The notes under the pieces are model-generated. The model did not search any database. It saw nothing but the letters and a program-made list of their open reading frames with translations, and was not told the DNA's origin. Both the position numbers and the translations under genes were made by a program. From Planctomycetota bacterium (GTDB lineage Bacteria; Planctomycetota; Phycisphaerae; Sedimentisphaerales; SM23-30), in the NCBI GenBank assembly GCA_022705365.1, contig JAKJEP010000148.1, positions 364 through 7,928 of the forward strand: a DNA stretch of 7,565 nt. Reading direction: 5' to 3'. This document shows positions 1 to 6,666 of the stretch, one piece after another (the stretch's first letter is position 1; the number at the start of each line of letters is the position of its first letter).

Positions 1-1
1 C

Positions 2-1867
2 CGCCGTTATCATGGGCTGCTGATTGCCTCTCTGCATCCGCCGGTTGAACGGTTCGTTACCCTTTCCAACCTGCTCGAAACCGTAACCATGGGGGAGCGG
101 AAATACGAATTATCCAATTTTGAATTCTCCGATCGGCTGCACCCCCAGGGCTATCGATATCTCAAGGAATTCCGGCGCGATACCGGCGTGCATTTTCGCT
201 ACGAGCTGGACGGCCTTACGATGGTAAAATCCATCTTTCTGGCCTATGAGCAGGACCTGGTAGCCATTACCTATCAATTTTCCGGCACAGCGCAAGAACT
301 GCAATTTTCCCTGATGCCGCTGGTGGCCCTGCGGGATTTTCACTCGCTGCAATCTTCCTCCACTTCGCTCAACATGGAAGTGGAGCATGATATGGTGACC
401 GCCCGCGTTATGGATCCTCACGGGCCGGCGGTGCATCTGTATTGCGACAAGGCCAAATTCGAGCGGGGCGCTGACTGGTGGTATGCCATGCATTACCGCC
501 AGGAAACCGCCCGCGGGCAGCACGATTACGAAGATGTCTGGGCGCCCGGCTATTTTCGCGCCGCCCTGTCCGCTCCCGCGACCGTAACCCTCTGCGTCCA
601 GGCAACCTCCGGTCTCCAGCGGCCCGGTCCTCTTCACGAAATCCGCGCTGAGGAGCTGGCGGCCGCACTGCAGCAGCGAACGGAGCAGCTCTGCCGGCAG
701 GCGCAGGTCCGGGATACGGACCATCAAGCCCTGGTCAAAGCGGCGGATCAATTTATCGTAAAACGAAATATCAGCGAATCGCAGGAATCGGTCAGTATTC
801 TGGCTGGATTTCACTGGTTTGCCGACTGGGGCAGAGATACCTTTATCGGTTTGCCCGGTCTGCTGCTGAGCACCGGCCGGGAGGCAGAGGCACGGGAGGT
901 CCTTCTGACCTTTGCCCAGGCTCTGGATCAGGGCATGATACCCAGCCGCTTCGACGATTACGGCGGATCTCCCCATTATAACGCCGTCGATGCCTCTCTC
1001 TGGTTCATTCATTCGGCCTATCAGTATCTGCTGGCTACGGGAGACCAGGCCACCTATCGGGAGAAACTGCTGCCGGTTCTTGCTGAAATCGTCCGCCATT
1101 ATCAGAATGGTACGCGGTTCCACATCCATGCCGACGACGGCCTTATCAGCGCCGGCGACCCGCAAACCCAGCTCACCTGGATGGACGCCCGCTGCAACGG
1201 CATATCCTTTACCCCACGTCATGGCAAACCGGTCGAGATCAACGCCCTCTGGATCAATGCCCTGCACATCATGGCGGAGACCGCCGCCGATGCCCAGGAA
1301 CGGGAAAAATTCGCCCGTATGGCCGGGACGGCCGAACAGAATTTTGTCCGACTCTTCTGGAATTGCCAGAACAATTGTCTCAACGATTGCATCCTCTCCA
1401 ACGGAACGGTGGATGCCGCCATCCGGCCCAATCAGATCTTCGCCGTTTCCCTGCCGTTTTCGCCCCTGGATGAAAAATATCAGCTTTCCGTTGTCCAGGT
1501 CGTCCGGGATGAGCTTCTCACCCCCTATGGCCTGCGCAGCCTCAGCCCCCGCGACAGCCGATACCGGGGACGCTATATCGGCGACCAGTTCCAGCGGGAT
1601 TCCGCCTACCATCAGGGCACGGTCTGGGCCTTTTTGATCGGCCCCTTTATCGAGGCCTACCTCAAGGTCCATCGCTTTTCCCAACAGGCCCGCTACGAAG
1701 CCGCCGAAATGATCGAACCGCTGCTACGCCATCTGAACGAAGATGCCTGCCTGGGCAGCGTGTCGGAAATCTTTGACGGGGACTGGCCCCACCGGCCCAA
1801 CGGCTGCGTCGCCCAGGCATGGAGCATTGCCGAGCTCCTCCGCGCCAAACTCCTGATCTGTTCCTGA
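2..1867 (+). CDS. Glycogen debranching enzyme (amylo-alpha-1,6-glucosidase, GH133 type), 5'-truncated by window edge
   Basis: The enzyme hydrolyses alpha-1,6 branch points of glycogen-like glucans in the cytoplasm. The frame is open from base 2 and reads RRYHGLLIASLHPPVERFV before the ATG at 89. That is the usual N-terminal region of archaeal/bacterial debranching enzymes, so 89 is an internal Met and the true start lies outside the window; 621 residues are visible. Counting that Met as residue 1, an N-terminal beta-rich domain (GDE_N type) runs to about 200, then an (alpha/alpha)6 catalytic domain (GDE_C type). Family motifs visible are FHWFADWGRDTFIGLPGL (241-258), HYNAVDASLWF (296-306), TPRHGKPVEINALW (375-388), RPNQIFAVSLPFSPL (446-460), YHQGTVWAFLIGPF (507-520) and SVSEIFDGDWPHRPNGC (557-573). 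By analogy with the glucosidase site of eukaryotic debranching enzyme and GH15-like folds, Asp301 and Glu560 are the likely catalytic acid and base; this is inference. The C-terminus is intact, ending in TGA. I am confident of family, less of exact substrate range. Confidence 0.95.
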   Translation, partial: RRYHGLLIASLHPPVERFVTLSNLLETVTMGERKYELSNFEFSDRLHPQGYRYLKEFRRDTGVHFRYELDGLTMVKSIFLAYEQDLVAITYQFSGTAQELQFSLMPLVALRDFHSLQSSSTSLNMEVEHDMVTARVMDPHGPAVHLYCDKAKFERGADWWYAMHYRQETARGQHDYEDVWAPGYFRAALSAPATVTLCVQATSGLQRPGPLHEIRAEELAAALQQRTEQLCRQAQVRDTDHQALVKAADQFIVKRNISESQESVSILAGFHWFADWGRDTFIGLPGLLLSTGREAEAREVLLTFAQALDQGMIPSRFDDYGGSPHYNAVDASLWFIHSAYQYLLATGDQATYREKLLPVLAEIVRHYQNGTRFHIHADDGLISAGDPQTQLTWMDARCNGISFTPRHGKPVEINALWINALHIMAETAADAQEREKFARMAGTAEQNFVRLFWNCQNNCLNDCILSNGTVDAAIRPNQIFAVSLPFSPLDEKYQLSVVQVVRDELLTPYGLRSLSPRDSRYRGRYIGDQFQRDSAYHQGTVWAFLIGPFIEAYLKVHRFSQQARYEAAEMIEPLLRHLNEDACLGSVSEIFDGDWPHRPNGCVAQAWSIAELLRAKLLICS

Positions 1868-1934
1868 GAACCGGGCCAGCCGTATGTTTTACCAGATTAT
1901 ACCTACGATATTCCCTGGCCATTCCAGGCGGTTC
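1868..1934 (+). other. Structured 3' flank of the debranching enzyme gene (overlapping inverted repeats)
   Basis: Directly after the stop codon three complementary pairs are visible. GAACCG (1868-1873) pairs with CGGTTC (1929-1934). GGCCAG (1874-1879) pairs with CTGGCC (1915-1920). CCTGG (1914-1918) pairs with CCAGG (1924-1928) around a 5-base loop. The last two share bases and exclude each other. A T-rich stretch starts only at about 1941, so this is not a standard intrinsic terminator, although it may end or stabilise the upstream transcript. Confidence 0.3.
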
Positions 1935-1935
1935 T

Positions 1936-1950
1936 GTCAATTTTGTTGAC
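1936..1950. repeat. Inverted repeat overlapping the -35 box (possible operator)
   Basis: GTCAA (1936-1940) and TTGAC (1946-1950) are perfect inverted copies around TTTTG. The right arm is most of the -35 hexamer of the downstream promoter, a position where a dimeric repressor could block RNA polymerase. Read as RNA it is a 5-bp, AT-rich hairpin followed by TTTT, so a weak terminator for the upstream gene is the alternative. Five base pairs is short enough to arise by chance. Confidence 0.3.
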
Positions 1951-1974
1951 TTTTACCGTTCCAAGCTGTATAGT
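1946..1974 (+). promoter_or_regulatory. Sigma70-type promoter for the Hcp-like gene
   Basis: The -35 box TTGACT (1946-1951) and -10 box TATAGT (1969-1974) each differ from consensus at one base and are separated by exactly 17 bp. Transcription would start near 1981, leaving about 65 bases of leader before the ATG at 2046. It lies in the only gap upstream of the gene, which suggests that gene is transcribed separately from the debranching enzyme. Confidence 0.7.
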
Positions 1975-2045
1975 AACGGTAATAAACAGAATGGCAACCG
2001 AAAAGGACTGCTGTTTCCGTATTTTTTTATCAGGATAAAATTTCT

Positions 2046-2693
2046 ATGAAACCTCGATGCTTATGTTTGTCCATCGTTTGCAGTTTTTGTTTTGCCAATC
2101 TATTGCTTGGAGCTGAAACCGTGCACCTGTTTCTTACCGGCGCCAACCAGGGGCCGATTCTGGGTGACTCTACCCAAACATCCCTGGGTCGGGAAGGTTC
2201 CATTGAGGCGATTGCCTACACGCACATGCTGATAGGCGAGCCGGATCCGGACAGCGGCATAACGGGTACCGTGCGGGATCATTTTCCGGTTACCATTCTC
2301 AAGCGGCTGGACCGCTCGACTGTGCGGCTGTTCAAGGCCTGGCGGGATCACGAACGGCTGGAGGCGGTGTTCAAGTTTTTCCGGCCCAATCCCAGCGGTG
2401 ACGGGACAACGGAGCATTTTTATACCGTTATACTGCACCGTGCCTATATCTCCGGCATTCGGCAGGAGGTTTTAAACTGCATAGATCCCACAACCGTCAA
2501 TCATCCGCCGATTGAGCGGATCTCCTTTACCTACAGCGGGATCGAGGAAATCTGGGAGTCTGACGGGTTTACCTGCGGCGACGATTGGCACACCAACACA
2601 GCCAAGGTACCGCTAAGCGATGTGAATTTCGACGGTATCGTCAATATGAACGACTTCGTGATCCTGGCGGATGAATGGCTGACACAGTATTGA
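2046..2693 (+). CDS. Secreted Hcp-family (type VI tube-like) protein with C-terminal dockerin-like tail
   Basis: This 215-residue protein starts at an ATG preceded by AGGA (2032-2035, 10-base spacing). Residues 1-23 form a signal peptide: basic start MKPR, hydrophobic core, likely cleavage after LGA (21-23). It has no lipobox cysteine. Residues about 26-172 match the Hcp fold family in order: HLFLTGANQG, GREGSIEAIAY (48-58), the TILKRLDRSTVRLFKAW block (83-99), FKFFRP (109-114), HFYTVILHRAYISGIR (124-139) and RISFTYSGIEEIWESDG (158-174). Known Hcp proteins form hexameric rings that stack into the type VI secretion tube in the cytoplasm and normally lack a signal peptide. Residues 188-215 carry one dockerin/EF-hand-like loop, with Asp192, Asn194, Asp196, Asn200 and Asp203 as likely calcium ligands, then a helix containing Trp211-Leu212. 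The mature chain has two cysteines (145, 177), so a disulfide is possible. No VipA/B, ClpV, VgrG or other type VI gene is in view. The Hcp family call is firm; the function outside the cytoplasm is unknown. Confidence 0.82.
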   Translation: MKPRCLCLSIVCSFCFANLLLGAETVHLFLTGANQGPILGDSTQTSLGREGSIEAIAYTHMLIGEPDPDSGITGTVRDHFPVTILKRLDRSTVRLFKAWRDHERLEAVFKFFRPNPSGDGTTEHFYTVILHRAYISGIRQEVLNCIDPTTVNHPPIERISFTYSGIEEIWESDGFTCGDDWHTNTAKVPLSDVNFDGIVNMNDFVILADEWLTQY

Positions 2694-2832
2694 TGCCCGC
2701 AGAGTTCCCGCTGCCCCCTCAAAATCCATAGTGAGCGAATTTTTATCCCCCCGTGTCTCAAAACTTCGTATTTGAGCGGTTTCCTTTCGGACAAAAATAC
2801 CGTATCTATGGGTCGTGCCTCAACCGGGTAGG

Positions 2833-2852
2833 GTGTGCAATATATTGCACAC
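2833..2852. repeat. Perfect 20-bp palindrome between convergent genes
   Basis: GTGTGCAATATATTGCACAC is identical to its own reverse complement across all 20 bases. It lies between the stop codons of the Hcp-like gene (+) and the alpha-galactosidase gene (-). It could be a protein-binding site, or a hairpin protecting both 3' ends. There is no T-run on either side, so a standard intrinsic terminator is not supported. Confidence 0.6.
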
Positions 2853-2879
2853 GCATTCTTCTGTGTACATCACGGATTG

Positions 2880-2894
2880 AGCCGAGTGACGGCT
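2880..2894 (+). terminator. Short GC-rich stem-loop, weak terminator candidate
   Basis: AGCCG (2880-2884) and CGGCT (2890-2894) flank the loop AGTGA. On the + strand it is followed by GTTTATGATT, only a poor T-tract. It lies about 190 bases past the Hcp-like stop and just past the alpha-galactosidase stop on the other strand. It could end transcription rightward, but the stem is only five base pairs. Confidence 0.25.
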
Positions 2895-2908
2895 GTTTAT
2901 GATTCATG

Positions 2909-5608
2909 TCATTTGATCTTTACATAACGAAAGGTTACCGCACCGGGCTGGTCGGGGATTTCGACGGGGATGCCTTTTTCCATCAGTTCCTTGCCGCTTT
3001 TTTGGGTCTGGCCCTTGACATCGTAGTTCTTCAACTGATAGACGGCGTCCGGATCGAGGCCGCGCATCTTAAGGTCGGCCGCTTTGAAGATGCAATTCTC
3101 GCGGCGGAAGGCCTGGACGAAACCTTCGCCCTGGTCCGGCTGATCGAACTGCCAGCCGAGCCAGTCTTTCCGGGAAAGGTTATAGTCGGTCAGCGGATAG
3201 TAATTGCCGTAATAGTTCGGGCCGATCTCCATCCACTCGTGGTAGAGTTTCATAATCAGTTCATCATCCACCGGCACCCGAAAATCGAAAGCGGCGGTAT
3301 TGGAAGGACACATGTTACTGCGACGGATATAGGGACTGTAGGACAGCCCTCCGGTGCCCCAGCCCCAGCCAACCGTATTAGAGGGACAGTATCCGGTCCC
3401 GTAAAAGGGAATCCAGAACGAAAGCCCGTACGTGTGCCCCTGCTGACCGACGGGGTCAAACAGGTAGTCGCTGCGCAGCAGATTCGCCCCGCGGCGCATC
3501 GTCTCCAGGTCGTAGCGAAACCCGCCCGATGCACACGCGTCGATCATCATCCCCGGATGGCGCCGCAGGAGTTCATCGAAGTACCCTAAATAGCCCATCA
3601 CATACTTGTTTTCCGTGATGCCCCGGCGGTCCTCCGTGTCGTTCTTCTGCCAGAAGGAGAGCGGATCGATATTGTAATCCTGCCGATACAAGTCGATGCC
3701 TTCGTTCTTGATGATCTTGTCGATATGATTGACCACCCAATCCCAGGCCTGCGGATCGCCCATGTTCAGCAGACCGCCGTTGGCACCGCCCAGCACCCAT
3801 TCCGGATGCTCGGTCGCCAGCCACGTCCCCGCGACCACTCGCTCCGGCTCGAACCAGACAATGATGTCCACGCCCTTGCTGTGGGCATGATCGCTGATGG
3901 GCCGCAGGCCGTTGGGGAACCGGTGAGGCCGGCGGTCCACCTCCCAGGTACCCGTCCAGGTCCAGCCCTTCTCCGCCGCACCCGCGTACCAGCCCGCGTC
4001 CATCCACCAGTAGTCAATCTTGAGGCCCTTCGCCAGATAACTGTCGATGAACTCCATCTGATTCTGCTCATTCGCCCTGGTCATCTCGGCAAACTGGTGC
4101 GAGCTGCACGCATTGAACAGCGGCGGCTGGGGGACGCTTTTCGGAATGTTATGTTCGATCATCCACTGGCGCCAGACATTCTGGGCATCAATCCAGTCAC
4201 CGCCTTTCCAGAACTGTAGTACAATCAATGGGGTGCGCACCATCTCGCCTGGCAACAGCTTGAAATGCACTCCTGCCTGGCCTGCGGCCACATCCAGCCC
4301 TTTGTCCCCGTCGCGATCATATTTGGCATACCAAAGTCCCGGCCAGCCCACCACAACGATGATCCCTTCATTGCCCGTATCCAGATTGTAATAGGGCCAC
4401 TCCCCGGCCGTACCGGTTTGACGGCCGTAACTGACCGTTTCTCCCGGACGAAAGGTGTACTCCTTGCCGGCATCGAGCACGGTCATCTTGGGGGCATAAT
4501 CGTCGGGGGTGACAAAGGTGCCGCTCCAGTGACGCAGGCGATATTGGCTGTCGGAGGCCCGCTGGAAATTGGCATCCAGGGCCTTGATATTTTCAATCAT
4601 CGGGGTATCCGATTGGCCGTTATTGGTCAGGTAAACAGTCCACTCGATACTTTCATAGTCGTTATATTCCAGTCCTTCCCAGCGAACTTGCAGGCCGGTT
4701 TTCGGGTCCTGCCAGGTCAAATTATGGGCGGTCCGATCTTTATCGAGTTTCTTATGCTCGGAGTCAAACTTCCAGCTTTTCAGCAGTTCGTTCGAAGATT
4801 TCCCATCGTAGGTGAAGGAGAAAGGCGGCTTTGCGTTCTGATAATCGTATTTCTGTGTCCAGGAACCATCGGCATTGTTGGAACCGATCTTCATCTGGGC
4901 CACCGCACTGGTCCAGAGCAGCCAGTCCTGAGGCGCAGAAGTGAGATTCTCGACCTTGATGGTGAACTGGCCAACATAATCCGCCCGTCCGCTGGCCTTG
5001 ATCTCGCCGGGTCCGACAAAGTCCAGATTGCCCGCCGCTGCGGGAGTCAGAATTTTGAAGTCGGTAATGGTATATTTTTTACCGACGTTGGCATCGTTAT
5101 GAATCCACAGCGAACCTTCGACTCCGTCGTAACTGAGGGAGCTGGCGGCCGGAACATCGCTCAACGGCCAACCCATGGTATTACCGGAACGGTTGACCTT
5201 GAAAGAGGCCGGATTGGCCGCATCGCCAGTTACAGGGGCAAAAACGGAGATCAAAGGACGATTCTTATCCGGGCCGAAGAGATTCATACCGAAAATGCCC
5301 AGATTGCCGTCGCATTCAAAATGGAAGGTATAGGTGGTGCTGCCCACTTCCGGGCCGAATTTCACCACGTGGCTGCGCCCGTCATTCATCCATTTGGCCT
5401 GACTGGCATTTTTAGCCATGTCACCGGGATATAGGAAAATATCCCAGCAGGGGTCCACCGGTCCGGTATTCCAACGGGCATGGCCATCCTGAACCCCATC
5501 GTCATTACAGCCAAAAACGGTTATGGCTTCAAATTCCAAGCCATAACTCAGTGGGGTTAGAGTCAGAATTAAGAGCAGAGACAATAAAACAGGGGTAAGC
5601 TTTTTCAT
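2909..5608 (-). CDS. Secreted GH36-type alpha-galactosidase with extra N-terminal domain
   Basis: The enzyme should release terminal alpha-linked galactose (possibly alpha-GalNAc) from oligo- or polysaccharides in the periplasm or outside the cell. I chose the ATG at 5608 (899 residues) because it opens a clear signal peptide (MKK, Leu-rich core, likely cleavage after SYG at 23) and has AGGA six bases upstream. The frame stays open to an ATG at 5716, which would bury the signal peptide. Residues about 24-190 are a beta-rich region I cannot assign. About 195-480 is the GH36 N-terminal sandwich, with WTVYLTNNGQSDTPMIENIKALD at 323-345. The catalytic barrel follows, with YWWMDAGWY (533-541) and WFEPERV (585-591). 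YRQDYN (641-646) places the nucleophile at Asp644, and CASGGFRYD (692-700) places the acid/base at Asp700, both by family analogy. A C-terminal beta domain runs to the end. No dockerin-like tail is present. It is convergent with the Hcp-like gene and separated from dapA by 172 bases. Confidence 0.9.
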   Translation of the reverse strand: MKKLTPVLLSLLLILTLTPLSYGLEFEAITVFGCNDDGVQDGHARWNTGPVDPCWDIFLYPGDMAKNASQAKWMNDGRSHVVKFGPEVGSTTYTFHFECDGNLGIFGMNLFGPDKNRPLISVFAPVTGDAANPASFKVNRSGNTMGWPLSDVPAASSLSYDGVEGSLWIHNDANVGKKYTITDFKILTPAAAGNLDFVGPGEIKASGRADYVGQFTIKVENLTSAPQDWLLWTSAVAQMKIGSNNADGSWTQKYDYQNAKPPFSFTYDGKSSNELLKSWKFDSEHKKLDKDRTAHNLTWQDPKTGLQVRWEGLEYNDYESIEWTVYLTNNGQSDTPMIENIKALDANFQRASDSQYRLRHWSGTFVTPDDYAPKMTVLDAGKEYTFRPGETVSYGRQTGTAGEWPYYNLDTGNEGIIVVVGWPGLWYAKYDRDGDKGLDVAAGQAGVHFKLLPGEMVRTPLIVLQFWKGGDWIDAQNVWRQWMIEHNIPKSVPQPPLFNACSSHQFAEMTRANEQNQMEFIDSYLAKGLKIDYWWMDAGWYAGAAEKGWTWTGTWEVDRRPHRFPNGLRPISDHAHSKGVDIIVWFEPERVVAGTWLATEHPEWVLGGANGGLLNMGDPQAWDWVVNHIDKIIKNEGIDLYRQDYNIDPLSFWQKNDTEDRRGITENKYVMGYLGYFDELLRRHPGMMIDACASGGFRYDLETMRRGANLLRSDYLFDPVGQQGHTYGLSFWIPFYGTGYCPSNTVGWGWGTGGLSYSPYIRRSNMCPSNTAAFDFRVPVDDELIMKLYHEWMEIGPNYYGNYYPLTDYNLSRKDWLGWQFDQPDQGEGFVQAFRRENCIFKAADLKMRGLDPDAVYQLKNYDVKGQTQKSGKELMEKGIPVEIPDQPGAVTFRYVKIK

Positions 5609-5614
5609 GACATT

Positions 5615-5618
5615 TCCT
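5615..5618 (-). promoter_or_regulatory. Ribosome binding site deciding the alpha-galactosidase start
   Basis: On the minus strand AGGA sits six bases before the ATG at 5608. The in-frame ATG at 5716 has only AAAGG three bases away, too close to work well. Together with the signal peptide this supports the shorter protein. Confidence 0.7.
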
Positions 5619-5631
5619 GTTAACACGTTGT

Positions 5632-5647
5632 TTATACTAGTTATACT
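5632..5647 (-). promoter_or_regulatory. AT-rich direct repeat, possible -10 region of the alpha-galactosidase promoter
   Basis: On the minus strand AGTATAA occurs twice, nine bases apart, as AGTATAACTAGTATAA. Each copy holds a -10-like hexamer (TATAAC or TATAAA), 24-40 bases upstream of the start codon. I find no convincing -35 box at 16-18 bp from either copy, so an activator-dependent promoter or a chance AT-rich patch are both possible. Confidence 0.3.
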
Positions 5648-5716
5648 GCTCTGGTACATTGCCGAGCCATCCTCTTGATTATTCAACTCGATCCATCGGA
5701 TGAGTTTTTGCGCCAT

Positions 5717-5757
5717 AAGCCTTTACTTGGGCGGGAAAGATCTAAGTAACCAGGCTT
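5717..5757. repeat. 12-bp inverted repeat with 2-base bulge between dapA and the alpha-galactosidase gene
   Basis: AAGCCTTTACTT (5717-5728) pairs completely with AAGTAA (5744-5749) plus AGGCTT (5752-5757); only CC at 5750-5751 is bulged out. The loop is 15 bases. Part of the loop, GGCGGG (5730-5735), is complementary to CCCGCC just outside the repeat (5759-5764), so a competing pairing exists. There is no T-tract on either strand. It lies after the dapA stop and over 100 bases before the alpha-galactosidase start, so it may be a dapA 3' structure or a leader element of the next gene. Confidence 0.45.
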
Positions 5758-5780
5758 GCCCGCCTGTACCCCGGAGGCTT

Positions 5781-6659
5781 TCACGCATTCTTCAGCAGGC
5801 CGTAATCGGTCAGGATCTGAACCAGTTGTTCCTCTTTGCTGGGGCTAAGGCCGACCAGGGGCAAGCGAAGCTGGCCGGAACACATTTTGAGCTTGGCCAT
5901 GGCGGCCTTGATGGGGATGGGGTTGGTCGAAAGGCTCAGTAGGGCCTTGGACATGGCGAACAGCTTATTGTGCCACTGGCGGGCGGTGGCGAAATCACCT
6001 TCCAGAATGGCATCGGTCAGGGCTTTGACATCCGTAGGCACAATATTGGCGACCACCGAAATGACGCCCTTGCCCCCTACCGAGGCGATGGGCAGAGTCA
6101 GGCTGTCGTCCCCGGAGAGAATCGTCAGGCCGCAACTGATGGCGATTTCGGAGACCTGATCCAGTTGGCCGGTCGCTTCCTTGACGCCGACAATATTGTC
6201 AATCTCGGCCAGCTTGGCAATGGTGCGCGGCTCCATATTGACGCCGCAGCGGCCGGGGATGTTATACAGGATGATCGGGATATCGACCTCTTCGGCAATC
6301 GCGGCGAAATGCTGATACAGCCCTTCCTGGGTTGGTTTGTTATAGTAGGGAACAACTATGAGGGCGCCGTCGGCTCCCACCTGTTTGGCAAAACGGGTCA
6401 GTTCGATCGCTTCATCGGTGCTGTTGGAGCCGGTGCCCGCCACAACCGGTACCTTACCGGCGGATTCCTGGACCACCACTTCGATTACTTTTTTATGCTC
6501 CTCGTGGGATAAGGTCGGGCATTCGCCAGTGGTTCCAACCGGGACAATTCCGTCGGTGCCGCTGCGAATCTGAAAATCAACCAGTTCGCGCAGGGTTTCG
6601 TAATCCACCTCATCTTCCGCAAAGGGAGTAACCAGTGCGACCAAACTACCTGTAAACAT
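5781..6659 (-). CDS. dapA: 4-hydroxy-tetrahydrodipicolinate synthase
   Basis: DapA condenses pyruvate with L-aspartate semialdehyde, the first committed step of the diaminopimelate/lysine pathway, in the cytoplasm; diaminopimelate also feeds peptidoglycan in bacteria that make it. With the ATG at 6659 the protein has 292 residues, the family's normal length, and begins MFTGSLVALVTPF like the E. coli enzyme. It is a single TIM barrel. Visible active-site features are VGTTGE (41-46, Thr43/Thr44), PYYNKP (104-109, Tyr106), YNIPGRCG (132-139, Tyr132 and Arg137) and GVKEATG (158-164), with Lys160 as the Schiff-base lysine. GAGGAG seven bases upstream fixes the ATG; an in-frame TTG at 6665 would overlap that site's spacing. 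It begins 19 bases after the pdxJ stop, so the two are probably one transcript. No lysine riboswitch is visible in the short gap. Confidence 0.96.
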   Translation of the reverse strand: MFTGSLVALVTPFAEDEVDYETLRELVDFQIRSGTDGIVPVGTTGECPTLSHEEHKKVIEVVVQESAGKVPVVAGTGSNSTDEAIELTRFAKQVGADGALIVVPYYNKPTQEGLYQHFAAIAEEVDIPIILYNIPGRCGVNMEPRTIAKLAEIDNIVGVKEATGQLDQVSEIAISCGLTILSGDDSLTLPIASVGGKGVISVVANIVPTDVKALTDAILEGDFATARQWHNKLFAMSKALLSLSTNPIPIKAAMAKLKMCSGQLRLPLVGLSPSKEEQLVQILTDYGLLKNA

Positions 6660-6666
6660 AACCAAT

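Noticed and set aside
110..1684. Long open frame (524 codons) antisense to the debranching enzyme
   Set aside because: The + strand frame carries clear GH133 motifs throughout. The antisense protein shows no recognisable domain and is explained by GC-rich codon structure.
1969..1980. TATAGTAACGGT repeated exactly at 7430-7441
   Set aside because: One or two 12-base repeats are expected by chance in a window of this length, and the two sites differ in strand context relative to their genes.
1991..2038. 15-codon small open frame in the leader of the Hcp-like gene
   Set aside because: It begins about 10 bases from the predicted transcript start with no ribosome site, and its sequence has no codon run typical of attenuation peptides.
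2046..2693. Reading the Hcp-like gene as evidence of a type VI secretion locus
   Set aside because: It has a signal peptide and a dockerin-like tail, and its neighbours are carbohydrate and biosynthesis genes with no type VI component.
2757..2776. CTCAAA / TTTGAG inverted repeat after the Hcp-like gene
   Set aside because: Six AT-rich pairs with an 8-base loop and no T-tract; too weak to call a terminator.
2906..3589. 227-codon open frame on + strand after the Hcp-like gene
   Set aside because: It lies opposite the conserved C-terminal part of the GH36 gene, and the translation resembles no family.
4265..5434. 389-codon open frame on + strand, antisense to the alpha-galactosidase
   Set aside because: It overlaps a well-supported GH36 gene entirely, has no recognisable motif and no ribosome site; it is a reading-frame shadow.
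5717..5764. H-type pseudoknot formed by both pairings at once
   Set aside because: Only one base would have to span a 12-bp stem, which is not sterically reasonable; the pairings are better seen as alternatives.
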